From positions 20,354 to 84,353 of the IMG/VR virus record IMGVR_UViG_3300048033_001554: DNA of 64,000 bases, one strand, 5' to 3'. Position numbers and translations under genes: made by a program. The DNA comes from a virus. Position 1 is the first letter of the stretch, and every line of letters begins with the position of its first letter. The notes below the pieces were generated by a model that saw nothing but the letters and a program-made list of their open reading frames with translations, had not been told where the DNA came from and ran no database searches. Shown piece after piece: positions 9,446 through 19,438 of this stretch.

Positions 9446-11761
9446 CTAAGAGTTGTCTACGGTAATATTTATAGAATCTACAGAGTAAATAACACTATCA
9501 GATCTTACCGTTTGATCGCCGACATCTTGGTTTGGACCTACAATGTCTGCACCGCCTACAATATAATCGTCTTTCACTCTTATTGAGAACTTGTGTTTTA
9601 ATGTTGGGCCTACTGAGTTTTTGTACGTGAAGTTGCCGAACATTTTTGTTCCGGCAAGGTGCATAGTATCTTTTAACACTGTTTGATACTTATTAAGTGA
9701 TACAGTAGACTTTAGATCATAAGAATACTCTTGGTAGTAATCACTATCTTGAACTCTTTGGTTACTGTCGTAATATTCAAAAATATTTGTGTCGGGATTC
9801 GTTCTATAACCGTTGATATGTGAAGATCGACTACCCCAGAATCCTGCAGTAATACCCTGCGAATCAACTTGAAGTATACCTTCAGCAACTTTTCTTCCAT
9901 CATCATCAATTAAGTAACCGGTTTCTTCATTCAAATAACCAAAGCCAGAATTTTGTATCGAAACAGCGGCAATTTTACCTTGCGAAAACTCTGTTCTATT
10001 TTTAACAATCGCGTTCTCACCAAACTTTTTAGAAGTATAATCACGTTCAACTGCAATCAAATCATAAGTGTTGCCTTTGTATGTGATAGCATCACCTGCA
10101 CCGGTCTTAAACCCATAATAACTATATGGCCTTACGTAAAGAGCTTGCGCATCATTATCAATTTTGGTAATTAAACCAGACGTTCCTGTAAGTCCTTGAG
10201 ATACAGTATCACCAACTGAGAAACCAGCATTAAAATTATCAACTAATAGCACTTGGTCAAATCTTTCAAATGCTGCCATTTGTTCGTCGATAACAAGAGT
10301 GAACGTATCATTAACATAGTCTTCGCCAGGATTTATATTTTCAAATGATTTAATAGTACCAATATCAAATGGAGTTAAATCAAACGCTTGATTCATTGGC
10401 GTGGCTAATGTTACTGGGCTTGCAGTTCCTGACATTGCTGTTGGGCCTGCAGATGCAGTATTAAAATCTGAAGAATTTAATTGAACATCTTTAAATGGAT
10501 TAATAATATCTGTGATTAGTTCGATGTTTTCAATGTTTATTAATTCTTCAATTTTAGCATGATTAATGTCACCAGTGTTTGCATACAATGGCCCAGGAGA
10601 AGAATCGTTTTTAGGTGAAACACTTAATATGTCTCCCGTCATTGTTGCTATGTCATAAGGCAACAATGTGATATTAGTAGCTCTATCTCTTGTAGAAATA
10701 GCTCTCGTTTTATCAAACTCTTCTCCTGGCTCCATTTTAACGCCAACTGAAGAAGAGTTTTGTCCAATAACAGTACCTTCGTTACCTGCACTATCTCTTA
10801 AAACTTCTAATATTTCAAATTTAAAATCTGAATTATCTAAAATAACAACTTGGTTTGATGTTTGAATTTTAGTGTTTGGAATAGTATATCCAAAACCGCC
10901 ATCTTCTAATATGTACCTAATTGTGCCAGTAAATTCTTCAACTAGCTCAGTGACGATAACTTTACCGCCACCGCCATATTCACTTTCTATTCTAAGTATG
11001 TCGCCAATTTCGTTTCCAACGGTAGCCCATTGTGACTCAGTATCAATTTCCATGCCAGCAACAGATCCATTGAGTTTTCCAAAGTTGACGTCTTGGCCAC
11101 CAAATCTAGCAATAATATCGTCGTACTTTCTAAACTCACCTTTTACATCCACTAAGTAAATAATAGGAGTTAAAGTATTGTTTAAATATACGAAGTTAAT
11201 CTTATCAACAATAGCTTTTGCTTGCGAAATTGTGCCGTAAATATCTTTGCTTAAAAGATCTGCATAAGAGTATTCTGTTTGTCCATCAGGAGAAAAGAAT
11301 CTACCGTTATTAGAAAACATTTGCAAAAATGCACCCGTTCTCCATTTTGAGTCAGACGGCTTGAGCATATTTTTTGCTGGGTATTTAATTTCAACGTCTT
11401 CTTCGTAAAACATTCTAAAGAATAGTTTAATACCACTTTCAGTACCTTTACGTCTATAAAGGTCCATTATGTTTCTAATTACAAATCTTGCAGTTTTATC
11501 GTCTTCAATATTAGGAAGATCAGCCATGTATTTTTTCTTAAAGAAAATAATCATGTCTGAAAGTGTTGTGCCAATATCTCTGTATTCAAACATTCTACGA
11601 GTGTTATAAACACCCATGTTAGATTCGCTTTCAACAAATCTGTAATATTGCTCAACCATGTCAACGAGTTCCGGGCCTTGCTCTCTAAAGTAGGCGGGGA
11701 ACTGATTAGCAATTTTAAATGCTATATCCTTTTCAACTAATGTGACTTGGTTATCAGCCAT
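9446..11761 (-). CDS. Large baseplate wedge-type structural protein
   Basis: 771 residues, directly downstream of gp6, in the position where T4 carries gp7. The N-terminal 150 residues (IANQFPAYFREQGPELVDMV, then RRKGTESGIKLFFRMFY) resemble the opening I recall for large baseplate proteins of marine T4-likes and, loosely, tail protein I-type domains (short helices, RKGT...L.F). The rest is beta-rich with many GFGY and DNSDF-type turns. Its start abuts the gp6 stop, so the two are co-expressed. Role inferred: wedge scaffold linking the gp6 ring to peripheral parts. I cannot show homology to T4 gp7 itself. Confidence 0.55.
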   Translation of the reverse strand: MADNQVTLVEKDIAFKIANQFPAYFREQGPELVDMVEQYYRFVESESNMGVYNTRRMFEYRDIGTTLSDMIIFFKKKYMADLPNIEDDKTARFVIRNIMDLYRRKGTESGIKLFFRMFYEEDVEIKYPAKNMLKPSDSKWRTGAFLQMFSNNGRFFSPDGQTEYSYADLLSKDIYGTISQAKAIVDKINFVYLNNTLTPIIYLVDVKGEFRKYDDIIARFGGQDVNFGKLNGSVAGMEIDTESQWATVGNEIGDILRIESEYGGGGKVIVTELVEEFTGTIRYILEDGGFGYTIPNTKIQTSNQVVILDNSDFKFEILEVLRDSAGNEGTVIGQNSSSVGVKMEPGEEFDKTRAISTRDRATNITLLPYDIATMTGDILSVSPKNDSSPGPLYANTGDINHAKIEELINIENIELITDIINPFKDVQLNSSDFNTASAGPTAMSGTASPVTLATPMNQAFDLTPFDIGTIKSFENINPGEDYVNDTFTLVIDEQMAAFERFDQVLLVDNFNAGFSVGDTVSQGLTGTSGLITKIDNDAQALYVRPYSYYGFKTGAGDAITYKGNTYDLIAVERDYTSKKFGENAIVKNRTEFSQGKIAAVSIQNSGFGYLNEETGYLIDDDGRKVAEGILQVDSQGITAGFWGSRSSHINGYRTNPDTNIFEYYDSNQRVQDSDYYQEYSYDLKSTVSLNKYQTVLKDTMHLAGTKMFGNFTYKNSVGPTLKHKFSIRVKDDYIVGGADIVGPNQDVGDQTVRSDSVIYSVDSINITVDNS
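9466..9473 (-). promoter_or_regulatory. T4-type late promoter for the fibre gene
   Basis: TATAAATA on the minus strand, inside the last codons of the upstream gene and 52 bases before the fibre ATG at 9414. A second, weaker TATAAATT lies at 9429-9436. Confidence 0.55.
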
Positions 11762-13561
11762 TTACTTGACCTCTTTCATGTTAACAGTTACGTCATCATC
11801 TTTAATCAAGAAAATTCTACCAGCTGGAGCTTTGATATCGTCGAGCTTAGTTGTAACCATAATTGTGATACCTGATCCATCAGCAAAGCCGCCAACTTTA
11901 AAGTTAGTCAAATTAACTTCACCTGTAGCATAGTTTACTTTACCAGCAATAGGGTTTACTACCTGCGGGTTTACAATATCGGATGTTACAATTTGAATGT
12001 TTCCTAAGCCATCATCTTGGAAGAATGAATCAACAAAGTTATATTCAAATACACTACTTTTAACCGCTGGTTTATAATCAGTAAAACCATTTGAATCTTT
12101 AAACGGATAAGGTTTAACTAATTCAGCATAAAACTTAAATGATGGAGATTCAGCTTGGTTTAAAGCAGGAGAATATCTTACATAAGGACATACTGATAAA
12201 CTATTACTTTCAATAGAAGATTCGGATGCATCGATGTCTTTAGAAAGCTTTGAAAGTCTTAAAGTAACATTAAAGTTATCCAAACTAGACGTATTGTAAT
12301 TTTCAATAGCAGATCTAACTAAATTTTCGATTTGACCGGCTGATTTGCCAGTAACTTTAGGATTGAAGTTAACATCTACGTTAACACAACCGTACATAAA
12401 TTCTGATTTAACAAATGTAGGTTCAACCGCAACTGGACTTTTATCTTTTAAGTAATCAATATAAGAAGCTGAAATAGTTTCTGATAATCCTTCTCGGCCT
12501 TCGCCAAGATAAACTGAAATAGCAACTCGTCCAAATTGAGGTGGATCTAGTTCTTCACCACCGTATGCAGCAATTGCTTTGATTTCTGGGAAACGCTGTT
12601 GTAATATAACTTCATAGTCTTTAGATGTTACAGCTCTTTCTTGAATTTGCAAAGACTTAGGAGCGTAATATCTAATACTTTCTAAAGTTTCTCTTTCAGC
12701 ACCACCTGCAGCAGGTTCAATAGTTACCGTACTAGATTGAGCGGTGTCTGATACTAATAATAACTCAAAAGTATTTGCGCCGTTGGATTCAGGACCTGAA
12801 GTAATACGATATCTTACGCGAACGTCTTGGAAAACTTCTGGTTGTATACCAAATTTATTATTGCCAAAGTAGATAACATAACGGCCATCATAATATGGTT
12901 CTACATAGAATACTTTATCTAAAGGCTGGACGCCGAAGATATCATTTTTACGAATAAACACGTTTTCGTTATCTGTTGCTTCGGCATCTACGAATACTAC
13001 AATTGAATCTGTATCAGCATTTTCGTTTGAAAGGATAACGCGAAGAACTCCGTCGTCACCAATAAAGTAGCCTTCTCTCTCAAAGCTTGCTAGCATCTCA
13101 CCTTCAAAGATTTCTACATTTTCGGCAACAAACGTTCCTGGGGCAGTTTTACGAGCAACGTAAGCTTTATCAGTAACATAATTAAATGTTTGGCCTTGGA
13201 AGTTAGTCTTAAACTGAGAATAAGCAGGAATAGTAATAGTCTGCCCTGCAATGCTCGTATCAGTAATAGTAGTTGTCACTACAGCTTTTGGCGACCTACG
13301 AGATCTAGGAACATAATTCAATTCCTTAGCGTGTGACATGACTGAGTTTTTAAGAACAGCTGAATCAAGGAACATCTCATTGATTGCCATGTTAGCATAA
13401 AAGTTATTTTGGAATGTATTATATGATAACACATCCAAGAATACACTCATATTCGACCCTTCAAAGTTATAATCTTTGAATTGAGTTTGGTTCCTCAGAT
13501 AAGTTTTAAACTGAGTTTTGATCTCTTCAAAGTCTAATTCTGAAATGTTTAACTTGGCCAT
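11762..13561 (-). CDS. 6: Baseplate wedge subunit gp6 (gpJ-like)
   Basis: 599 residues. The N-terminal block (FEEIKTQFKTYLRNQTQFKD, then EGSNMSVFLDVLSYNTFQNNFYANMAINEMFLDSA split over residues 10-70) is the hallmark of T4 gp6 and P2 gpJ-family wedge proteins, with the conserved ring-forming region rich in Asn and Phe. The central ITIPAYSQF and LVVSD-type beta segments also fit. gp6 forms the continuous ring around the hub and triggers sheath contraction. It starts right after the gp25 stop, the same gp25-gp6 order as in P2-like and marine T4-like tails. Confidence 0.88.
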   Translation of the reverse strand: MAKLNISELDFEEIKTQFKTYLRNQTQFKDYNFEGSNMSVFLDVLSYNTFQNNFYANMAINEMFLDSAVLKNSVMSHAKELNYVPRSRRSPKAVVTTTITDTSIAGQTITIPAYSQFKTNFQGQTFNYVTDKAYVARKTAPGTFVAENVEIFEGEMLASFEREGYFIGDDGVLRVILSNENADTDSIVVFVDAEATDNENVFIRKNDIFGVQPLDKVFYVEPYYDGRYVIYFGNNKFGIQPEVFQDVRVRYRITSGPESNGANTFELLLVSDTAQSSTVTIEPAAGGAERETLESIRYYAPKSLQIQERAVTSKDYEVILQQRFPEIKAIAAYGGEELDPPQFGRVAISVYLGEGREGLSETISASYIDYLKDKSPVAVEPTFVKSEFMYGCVNVDVNFNPKVTGKSAGQIENLVRSAIENYNTSSLDNFNVTLRLSKLSKDIDASESSIESNSLSVCPYVRYSPALNQAESPSFKFYAELVKPYPFKDSNGFTDYKPAVKSSVFEYNFVDSFFQDDGLGNIQIVTSDIVNPQVVNPIAGKVNYATGEVNLTNFKVGGFADGSGITIMVTTKLDDIKAPAGRIFLIKDDDVTVNMKEVK

Positions 13562-13978
13562 TTACCTAGTCCTCTCTATGAATACATCAAGGTCGATAGG
13601 CTGTTCTACGTTTTTGATGTAAAAAGTAATTCGTATGTTCACTGCGTTGTCATCTATGTTAGATGTTACAGTAACGTCCTGGAGTTCTGCTCTAGGCTCG
13701 TATAGGTTAATTGTTGTTCTTACGTTTTCTTCTATTAGTTTAAGAACTGAAGGAGTAAGATTTTCAAATAGCATGGCTTGGATATTACCACCCAAGTTTG
13801 GCTGCATTAATCGTTCGCCGCGATCAGTAAGAATTAAATTTTTAATTGATTCTTTTACTGCGTCTTCATCTTTATTTAAAGTAAGATCTTGCGACAAAGG
13901 GCTAACCTCAAGATTTTTCTTGAAGTCCGAATAAATCGTTACCTTTTTAGTTTTAGGTGTAAATAACCTAGCTACCAT
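13562..13978 (-). CDS. 25: Baseplate wedge subunit gp25 (gpW/gp25 family)
   Basis: 138 residues, close to T4 gp25 (132). The family signature LILTDRGERLMQPNLGGNIQ is present at about residues 49-68, with the EPR segment (NLYEPRAELQDV) and the beta-rich C-terminus (NIRITFYIKN) that follow. gp25 is the small wedge protein that contacts sheath and gp6. It is in tandem with gp6 (start next to stop). Confidence 0.9.
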   Translation of the reverse strand: MVARLFTPKTKKVTIYSDFKKNLEVSPLSQDLTLNKDEDAVKESIKNLILTDRGERLMQPNLGGNIQAMLFENLTPSVLKLIEENVRTTINLYEPRAELQDVTVTSNIDDNAVNIRITFYIKNVEQPIDLDVFIERTR

Positions 13979-13981
13979 TTC

Positions 13982-15619
13982 TTAACCTCGTTTATCCCAA
14001 GACCTTGCTGGTCCAATATCGCAATGAAGGAAACTGTTATAGTAACCAAATCCTTTGAATCCTACGCTTTGCGCTAATTTTACAAATTCTCTTAAATCAT
14101 TTCCTCTAGGATTAAACCCATCCCACTTCAGATCACATGCAGTGCCTTTGAGGTGTTGCGATGCTTTAGCACCCGGTGGTTTTATGATTGAATTATAGTA
14201 CGGACTTCTATAGCCACTATTTAAATATAGTGGGCCACTAATAATTCCTGCATCTTTAGCTAATCTTTGTAGCTGCATAATTTTTAACCTTACATCCGGA
14301 TCCATTTTAGTCCAGCCTTCGTGAGTTGGTATCATTCTAGTAGTCCACCCACCTCTAATTCGTAAATTAGGATGTGTGTTATCTTTTATTTCTTCCCAGC
14401 TTGGAACTCCATTAATATCTTCTATAGTAGGAGGAATAGGATTATTATTCGTTCCTTCAGGATGATCGTCAGTAATTCCATACCATGGTATCTTTGCTAT
14501 ATTTATTAAAGCTTGCCTGTTTTCTTCTGTAGCTCTGATGGCACCTGCTCGAACTGCTTCACTAGTAACTCTATTAGAAACGTTTGAAAGAGTATTAAAT
14601 ACTTCGTCGTAGCGATCCGCAAAATCATTTAATGGATCTTTAAGCTTTTTAAATAAACCTTCAATACCTGCAGCCATGCCACATAAGCGAGCTATAAGCA
14701 TAAAGATTTCTTCTATGGATGGGTTTTCGAATAAACCAACCGCGTAGTCAATAATACCTTGAATTTTAGCTTTAATTTTATCAGCGTTTTCATCACCACA
14801 AATATTTTGCAACGCTGATTTCTTTTCTTCAGCATCTGCTGCAACTTTAATTTGAGCAGGAGTTACTACTGGTAGATTTCTACCAATAATTGCTGATACA
14901 TCAAAGTTAGCTATTGATTGGCAAACTTTTTGAATAGCTTGCTTAACCATTTCACTGATTTTTTCTTTGATTGCTTCAATGATTGCTTTAACTTTAAGTG
15001 CTTCAAATGCTGCAAGTAATTCATTCTTAATGTTTTTAATTTTTCTAATAAAAGCAAATACATCTTGAATAAAGCCATCAATTTTATTAAGCATATTAAA
15101 GAAAGAATTAATAGCACCAAACACGCTATTAAACAATCCACAAAACCCGCCTAATATACTATCAGAAAAATCTCCATTATAATATTTGTCAAGCTCATCC
15201 AAGAATCTAGATCCTTTAGCATTACTAGATTCTATGGCTGATGCTGGAGTATAGTTGCTACTTTTCATAAAAGAAGCCCACTCTAAAGCAGTAATAGGAC
15301 CGTGCTTTAATCTTTCATTAAGTACTTCATATTGAGGCAATTGATCTCTTACATATTCTCTACCAAAAAAGTCTTGGTTAATCTGTTTAACAGTATCGTA
15401 GAAAGTAGGATATCTAGTAACATATTGAGATAAAGGATTATTATTTTGAACATCCTCTACAATAGTATCTCTAAATTTCTTTTCGAACTCTGATACTTGG
15501 TTTAAAGTGTATTCACCGTTTCCATTATCGGTCGGGCCGTTTTGAATGGCATTACGCTCATATACTGTTTGTAAACAGCTAGTACAAAGACCTTTTCCTG
15601 GCTGACATGTGCATGACAT
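13982..15619 (-). CDS. Baseplate hub-associated protein with C-terminal M15 peptidase
   Basis: 545 residues. The C-terminal 105 residues form a Peptidase_M15-type zinc D,D-carboxypeptidase domain: SGYRSP, then SQHLKGTACDL (His and Asp ligands), then FLHCDIGPARSW (last His). The N-terminus has a Cys cluster (CTCQPGKGLCTSCLQ) and the centre (about residues 155-330) is a run of amphipathic helices, perhaps a hub or spike-binding domain. Its start overlaps the gp5 stop by one base. Predicted role: virion-borne cleavage of peptide cross-links in host peptidoglycan during tail penetration, beside the glycan-cutting domain of gp5. Role in the virion is inferred from position. Confidence 0.75.
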   Translation of the reverse strand: MSCTCQPGKGLCTSCLQTVYERNAIQNGPTDNGNGEYTLNQVSEFEKKFRDTIVEDVQNNNPLSQYVTRYPTFYDTVKQINQDFFGREYVRDQLPQYEVLNERLKHGPITALEWASFMKSSNYTPASAIESSNAKGSRFLDELDKYYNGDFSDSILGGFCGLFNSVFGAINSFFNMLNKIDGFIQDVFAFIRKIKNIKNELLAAFEALKVKAIIEAIKEKISEMVKQAIQKVCQSIANFDVSAIIGRNLPVVTPAQIKVAADAEEKKSALQNICGDENADKIKAKIQGIIDYAVGLFENPSIEEIFMLIARLCGMAAGIEGLFKKLKDPLNDFADRYDEVFNTLSNVSNRVTSEAVRAGAIRATEENRQALINIAKIPWYGITDDHPEGTNNNPIPPTIEDINGVPSWEEIKDNTHPNLRIRGGWTTRMIPTHEGWTKMDPDVRLKIMQLQRLAKDAGIISGPLYLNSGYRSPYYNSIIKPPGAKASQHLKGTACDLKWDGFNPRGNDLREFVKLAQSVGFKGFGYYNSFLHCDIGPARSWDKRG

Positions 15620-17748
15620 TATCCAGCACCTCCACTAATTATATTTTGTTCAGTTGATTTTACTGCATCAATCGCGTTTAAGAATTCTTGTACCGTGGTA
15701 AGAGCTCTATTTCCAGCTGAATCACCTGCATATTTACTTCTACCTGTATTTGGACCTGTTACCAGTGGTAAGGAAGCCCATTCACTTGCAAGATTGTTTG
15801 CAAATTGCTCGCGTGTAAGTTCGCCTTTTAAGAATCTAGTTAAGCCTCTGCCTTCGAGTAGCACAATTGCCATTTTGTCTTGATTGATAGGACTAAACAA
15901 ATCACCCGCACTTAAGCCTGCTCTTACATACAATGGATTTCCAGGGCCTGTTGTTAAGTCATTGTTATAACCACGCAAGGTGTCTTCCATAATTTGGTAT
16001 CTACCAACTGCTTCTGAGTTTTGAGTTGCATCAATACTTTCTTGCCAATCTAGTACTTCCTGGATAGTCATTTCTATAATGGGCTTGGTAGGATACCTAG
16101 TTTTAGATACAAGACCAGATATGTCATCATAACCTTCTGATTCTTTATTACCAATAAAATCTAGCAATGGAGTTGCTGCTGATTGTATTTCAGCTGATAC
16201 GTTGCCAAGAGTTCCACCAAACGACGTGTTACCACCATTACCCTCACCAGCATGATCTTTTGAAACATAGCCAGTTCCACCCAACGAACCTTCATCACCT
16301 TCCGGCAAAATAGATGTTGATTTAGCAACTGGTTCTGGAGCTTCAACTTTAGCTGCGCGCCATGCAATTTCTGGAGTTTGAGATCCAGGAACAAACGGTA
16401 ATTGACCGATTGGTGGAATAGCAACCCTTGCAGTTGCAACTGTTGTTAAAGCACTCGCGAGATTAGGTCTTGCAAATCCACCGGCTAAGTTAACAAAAGT
16501 ATCTATGTTAACAATAGGCGAATTAATATTTGTCTGCACACCGCCGCCAATTGCAACGTCTATTCCTGCGCCAATATCAAATGTAACACCTGCGCTTAGC
16601 GCTGCTGATGTTGTTGATCTTGCTGCCCAAGTAAGTGACGATTGGTTGATTGCACCAAGTGGAGCGGTAATATTCATTTCAACGCCAGCTTGGATGTTAG
16701 TCTGCGTAAGACCTCTTAATCCTAATTTATCTGTAGCATCAACAAGAATCTTTTCACCTTTAATAGAAATACCGCCGTAAGTAGGTGGTAATCCTAGACC
16801 ACCCGCAGAAAGCTGCAATTCTTTATTTGCATTAATAGCAAGTGTACCTGCATTGGCATGAATTTTAACATCGCCACCACGAATTTGAGCCATTTCAGCG
16901 TTTATAGTAGATTGACCACCAACCGAAAGATGATGGTTACCATGTACTAATGTTTGCAAATCACCTTCAATTTCTTCAACTTTATTACCACGGACATAAA
17001 CATAACTATTACCCATAATAGTAACAGTGCTCATTCCACCAACAACTACGTGCTGCTTTCTATCCATTACATCGTATTGATCGCCGGTGGTTTTATTTGT
17101 GGTAGTACCACGAGAATCAATTTCAATAAATGAACCAGACTTATGCCTAACAGTAATACGCTCAGCTCCAGATGTATCATCTAATTCAATGCTATGATGG
17201 GCTGTTTCTATAACTTTATTATGAGGATATTCTGCGTTATAACTTGCGTTAGGCTGATCCCATGTTTCTTCTGAGCCACCAATTTTAACATCAACTGCTC
17301 TACCCATTTCTTGAGTAAGCACTGCAGTTTCTTGAATGTATTCACCACGGGCTAATCGGGATTGCTGTGGTTGCATTATATCTTCTGGTTTAGATCCATG
17401 TGCCAATTCGTTAGCATCTGTATCGGGCACTCTGCCCCATCCAGTCTTATCAGGGTCAATAACTGTAGCATATTGAGTTGGAATTAGACCAAGAACCATA
17501 GGCTCTTGCGCGTCTCTTCCGTCTAAGAAAACACCAAATACCCAGCTATTTACTTTTGGAATATTGTTTGGATTATAATCACCTTGAACAACAATAGCCC
17601 AAGGCAATTCATCAGATGGAACTTCTTTGTTTGTACCATGTACACCAAATGCACGTACTTGTGCTCTTCCTTCTTTACGAGGATCTACGTTATTTTCAAT
17701 TACGCCAATAAAAAATAAAGGATCTTTAATCCCTACACCGTTTTGCAT
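15619..17748 (-). CDS. 5: Baseplate hub/spike gp5 with C-terminal lysozyme-like domain
   Basis: 709 residues (T4 gp5 is 575). Residues about 8-95 form the gp5 OB-fold (DPLFFIGVIENNVDPRKEGR, then LPWAIVVQGDY). A VGG/HGN-type repeat region around 225-330 (VYVRGNKVEEIEGDLQTLVH) is the trimeric spike beta-helix. The last 170 residues carry a hydrolase-like domain: KESEGYDD, EAVGRYQIM, PINQDKMAIVLLEGRG, EWASLP; these resemble lambda endolysin R (GH104), with the Glu of KESEG as likely catalytic acid. In T4 the lysozyme is GH24 and lies between the OB-fold and the beta-helix, so the domain order differs here. Start overlaps the gp27-like stop. Confidence 0.85.
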   Translation of the reverse strand: MQNGVGIKDPLFFIGVIENNVDPRKEGRAQVRAFGVHGTNKEVPSDELPWAIVVQGDYNPNNIPKVNSWVFGVFLDGRDAQEPMVLGLIPTQYATVIDPDKTGWGRVPDTDANELAHGSKPEDIMQPQQSRLARGEYIQETAVLTQEMGRAVDVKIGGSEETWDQPNASYNAEYPHNKVIETAHHSIELDDTSGAERITVRHKSGSFIEIDSRGTTTNKTTGDQYDVMDRKQHVVVGGMSTVTIMGNSYVYVRGNKVEEIEGDLQTLVHGNHHLSVGGQSTINAEMAQIRGGDVKIHANAGTLAINANKELQLSAGGLGLPPTYGGISIKGEKILVDATDKLGLRGLTQTNIQAGVEMNITAPLGAINQSSLTWAARSTTSAALSAGVTFDIGAGIDVAIGGGVQTNINSPIVNIDTFVNLAGGFARPNLASALTTVATARVAIPPIGQLPFVPGSQTPEIAWRAAKVEAPEPVAKSTSILPEGDEGSLGGTGYVSKDHAGEGNGGNTSFGGTLGNVSAEIQSAATPLLDFIGNKESEGYDDISGLVSKTRYPTKPIIEMTIQEVLDWQESIDATQNSEAVGRYQIMEDTLRGYNNDLTTGPGNPLYVRAGLSAGDLFSPINQDKMAIVLLEGRGLTRFLKGELTREQFANNLASEWASLPLVTGPNTGRSKYAGDSAGNRALTTVQEFLNAIDAVKSTEQNIISGGAG

Positions 17749-19178
17749 TAACCGGCACCTCCTGAAGTAACAACATTATCAATAAAATCTTGTGATTGTT
17801 CTGGTTTATCGCCAGCATCCCAATCAAATTTAACAAGCTTCAAAGTAGTAGAAAGAGTGCTTGCTTCATCAACAGAATGGTTTGTTGCATACACTAAATA
17901 CCTACCGGCTAAACTATTATTTACAACCGACTTACCATCTGAATCTAAAGCTTTGATATCTAAATTAACAATTTCACCAGGAGTAATATCTAACCTTCCT
18001 TTTAAAGAAGCAGAAAGTGTAGTGTTATTTAAATGGTGATAGTAAGATACTCTATTTTGAACAATATCTGCATAGTGCTTATCTTGTGATAAGTTACTTG
18101 GAATATCGCCAGGGCTAGAATAATTTCTAAATACCATAAATCTTTTAGCATTTTCATCTGTAAATATATCTTGTCTAAAAGACTCACTATGCGGATTTGC
18201 ATCTGATTTTCTTTTAGTACCAGACATATCATAATATTCTGTATTGTCGAAATTAAACTTGCTAATAGTAAATTTTCTTCGTACTAAATCAACTTCTACT
18301 ACTTCGTTTCTATAAGAACCTGAAGCTAAATCCATTGCAGAATCAATACCTTTAGAAATAACATTAATTGCTTCTACTCTTTTAAACTGAGCTTCGATAT
18401 TTTGTGGACCAAGATCTACTACAGGTGCATAGAATAATTCGTGAACGACCTTAGGATCTTTAACAAAATATTCATCTGGGCAAAAATAGTAATTATTAAA
18501 GGTTTCAAAAAACCTAAATGTTTGAGAAGGTGTTCCTGGATTATATGATCTAGAACACATAAAGTTGATTGCTTCTGCTGGAGTCATATCAGGAATAATG
18601 AACTTGGCTACTCCGACTGTAGGAGTGATGAATAAGTTTCTTCCATATTGCTCGTCTTTTAATTCATATCTTTGAGTAGCAAACGGCAATACTTTTGTTT
18701 TGTCATCTGGGTCTAACGCATCGCCTTGAGCTTTGTTAGGCAGATTTCTATAATTATTTTTAAATACTTTATGAACCGCGCCTGATATTGAGCTAGTAAA
18801 AGGTTCTATTAAACTTTTGGTAGATGCATCAAATGTTGCTTCTGAAACAAAGTGTATTGTATAGGTTACTGAGTTAGAGTTTAATGATGGCTGAATATTG
18901 TTTATTCTAAATACTCTAACATTAAGTTTTACGAGAGTATCTAAATCGTAACTTCTAAACCAAAGATCTAATCTTTCTTCTCCTCTGAGAGGAAAGCTTT
19001 CAAGTATCCCAGTGGTATCTAATATGTTTGCAGATCCGGTGTACGCAACAGACCCCATTGATTGAGTTAACTCAAACGAGGTTATAAAGTTAGTAGATAG
19101 ATCTACTTTTTGCGTCAAGTCATGCGAACGAAATATCGCTCGTTCAATTTCACATCTTGTTGTGTTAATTTCTGCCAT
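17748..19178 (-). CDS. 27: Baseplate hub protein, gp27-like
   Basis: 476 residues, immediately upstream of gp5, where the hub protein that binds the gp5 spike is expected. Hub-like elements: an early beta-barrel segment (GSVAYTGSANILDT, LRGEERLDLWF), FRINNIQPSLNSNSVTYTIHF, a helix with EAINFMCSRSYNP followed by RFFETFNNYYFCPDEYF (the hub motif in which a screen for unusual residues precedes F.F.E...G..F), and a C-terminal second barrel (PGEIVNLDI...LAGRYLVYATNHS). Longer than T4 gp27 (391). Family assignment is by pattern and synteny. Confidence 0.65.
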   Translation of the reverse strand: MAEINTTRCEIERAIFRSHDLTQKVDLSTNFITSFELTQSMGSVAYTGSANILDTTGILESFPLRGEERLDLWFRSYDLDTLVKLNVRVFRINNIQPSLNSNSVTYTIHFVSEATFDASTKSLIEPFTSSISGAVHKVFKNNYRNLPNKAQGDALDPDDKTKVLPFATQRYELKDEQYGRNLFITPTVGVAKFIIPDMTPAEAINFMCSRSYNPGTPSQTFRFFETFNNYYFCPDEYFVKDPKVVHELFYAPVVDLGPQNIEAQFKRVEAINVISKGIDSAMDLASGSYRNEVVEVDLVRRKFTISKFNFDNTEYYDMSGTKRKSDANPHSESFRQDIFTDENAKRFMVFRNYSSPGDIPSNLSQDKHYADIVQNRVSYYHHLNNTTLSASLKGRLDITPGEIVNLDIKALDSDGKSVVNNSLAGRYLVYATNHSVDEASTLSTTLKLVKFDWDAGDKPEQSQDFIDNVVTSGGAG

Positions 19179-19435
19179 TAGCCTTGTCTAATCTTACGTG
19201 AAAAATCTGATTCAATAATAGGCAAATAAGTCCTATCAATTAGGAATATTTCTTTTTTGTTTTCGTTATCATAAAGTTCTTGGTCGTAAACTTTCCATTC
19301 TTTCCACTCGTTAGGAATAATACGCTTAATAATAATTTTACGACCTTGTTCAGTACGCAAAATAACCCGATCTTCTTTACGAAGGTAAATTGTTTGGAAA
19401 GATTCTGGCGCTAGCTTAATAATATCTACAGCCAT
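19178..19435 (-). CDS. Small protein between gp53 and the hub gene
   Basis: 85 residues; overlaps the hub gene by one base and lies 3 bases downstream of gp53, so it is translated within the baseplate operon. Beta-rich and highly charged (RKEDRVILRTEQGRKIIIKR, then NEWKEWKVYD). I do not recognise it. Its strict placement suggests a baseplate or hub-assembly role. Confidence 0.65.
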   Translation of the reverse strand: MAVDIIKLAPESFQTIYLRKEDRVILRTEQGRKIIIKRIIPNEWKEWKVYDQELYDNENKKEIFLIDRTYLPIIESDFSRKIRQG

Positions 19436-19438
19436 TTG

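Noticed and set aside
9446-11761. T4 gp7 itself
   Set aside because: Position matches but no gp7 sequence motif could be recognised, so only a general wedge-type structural call is given.
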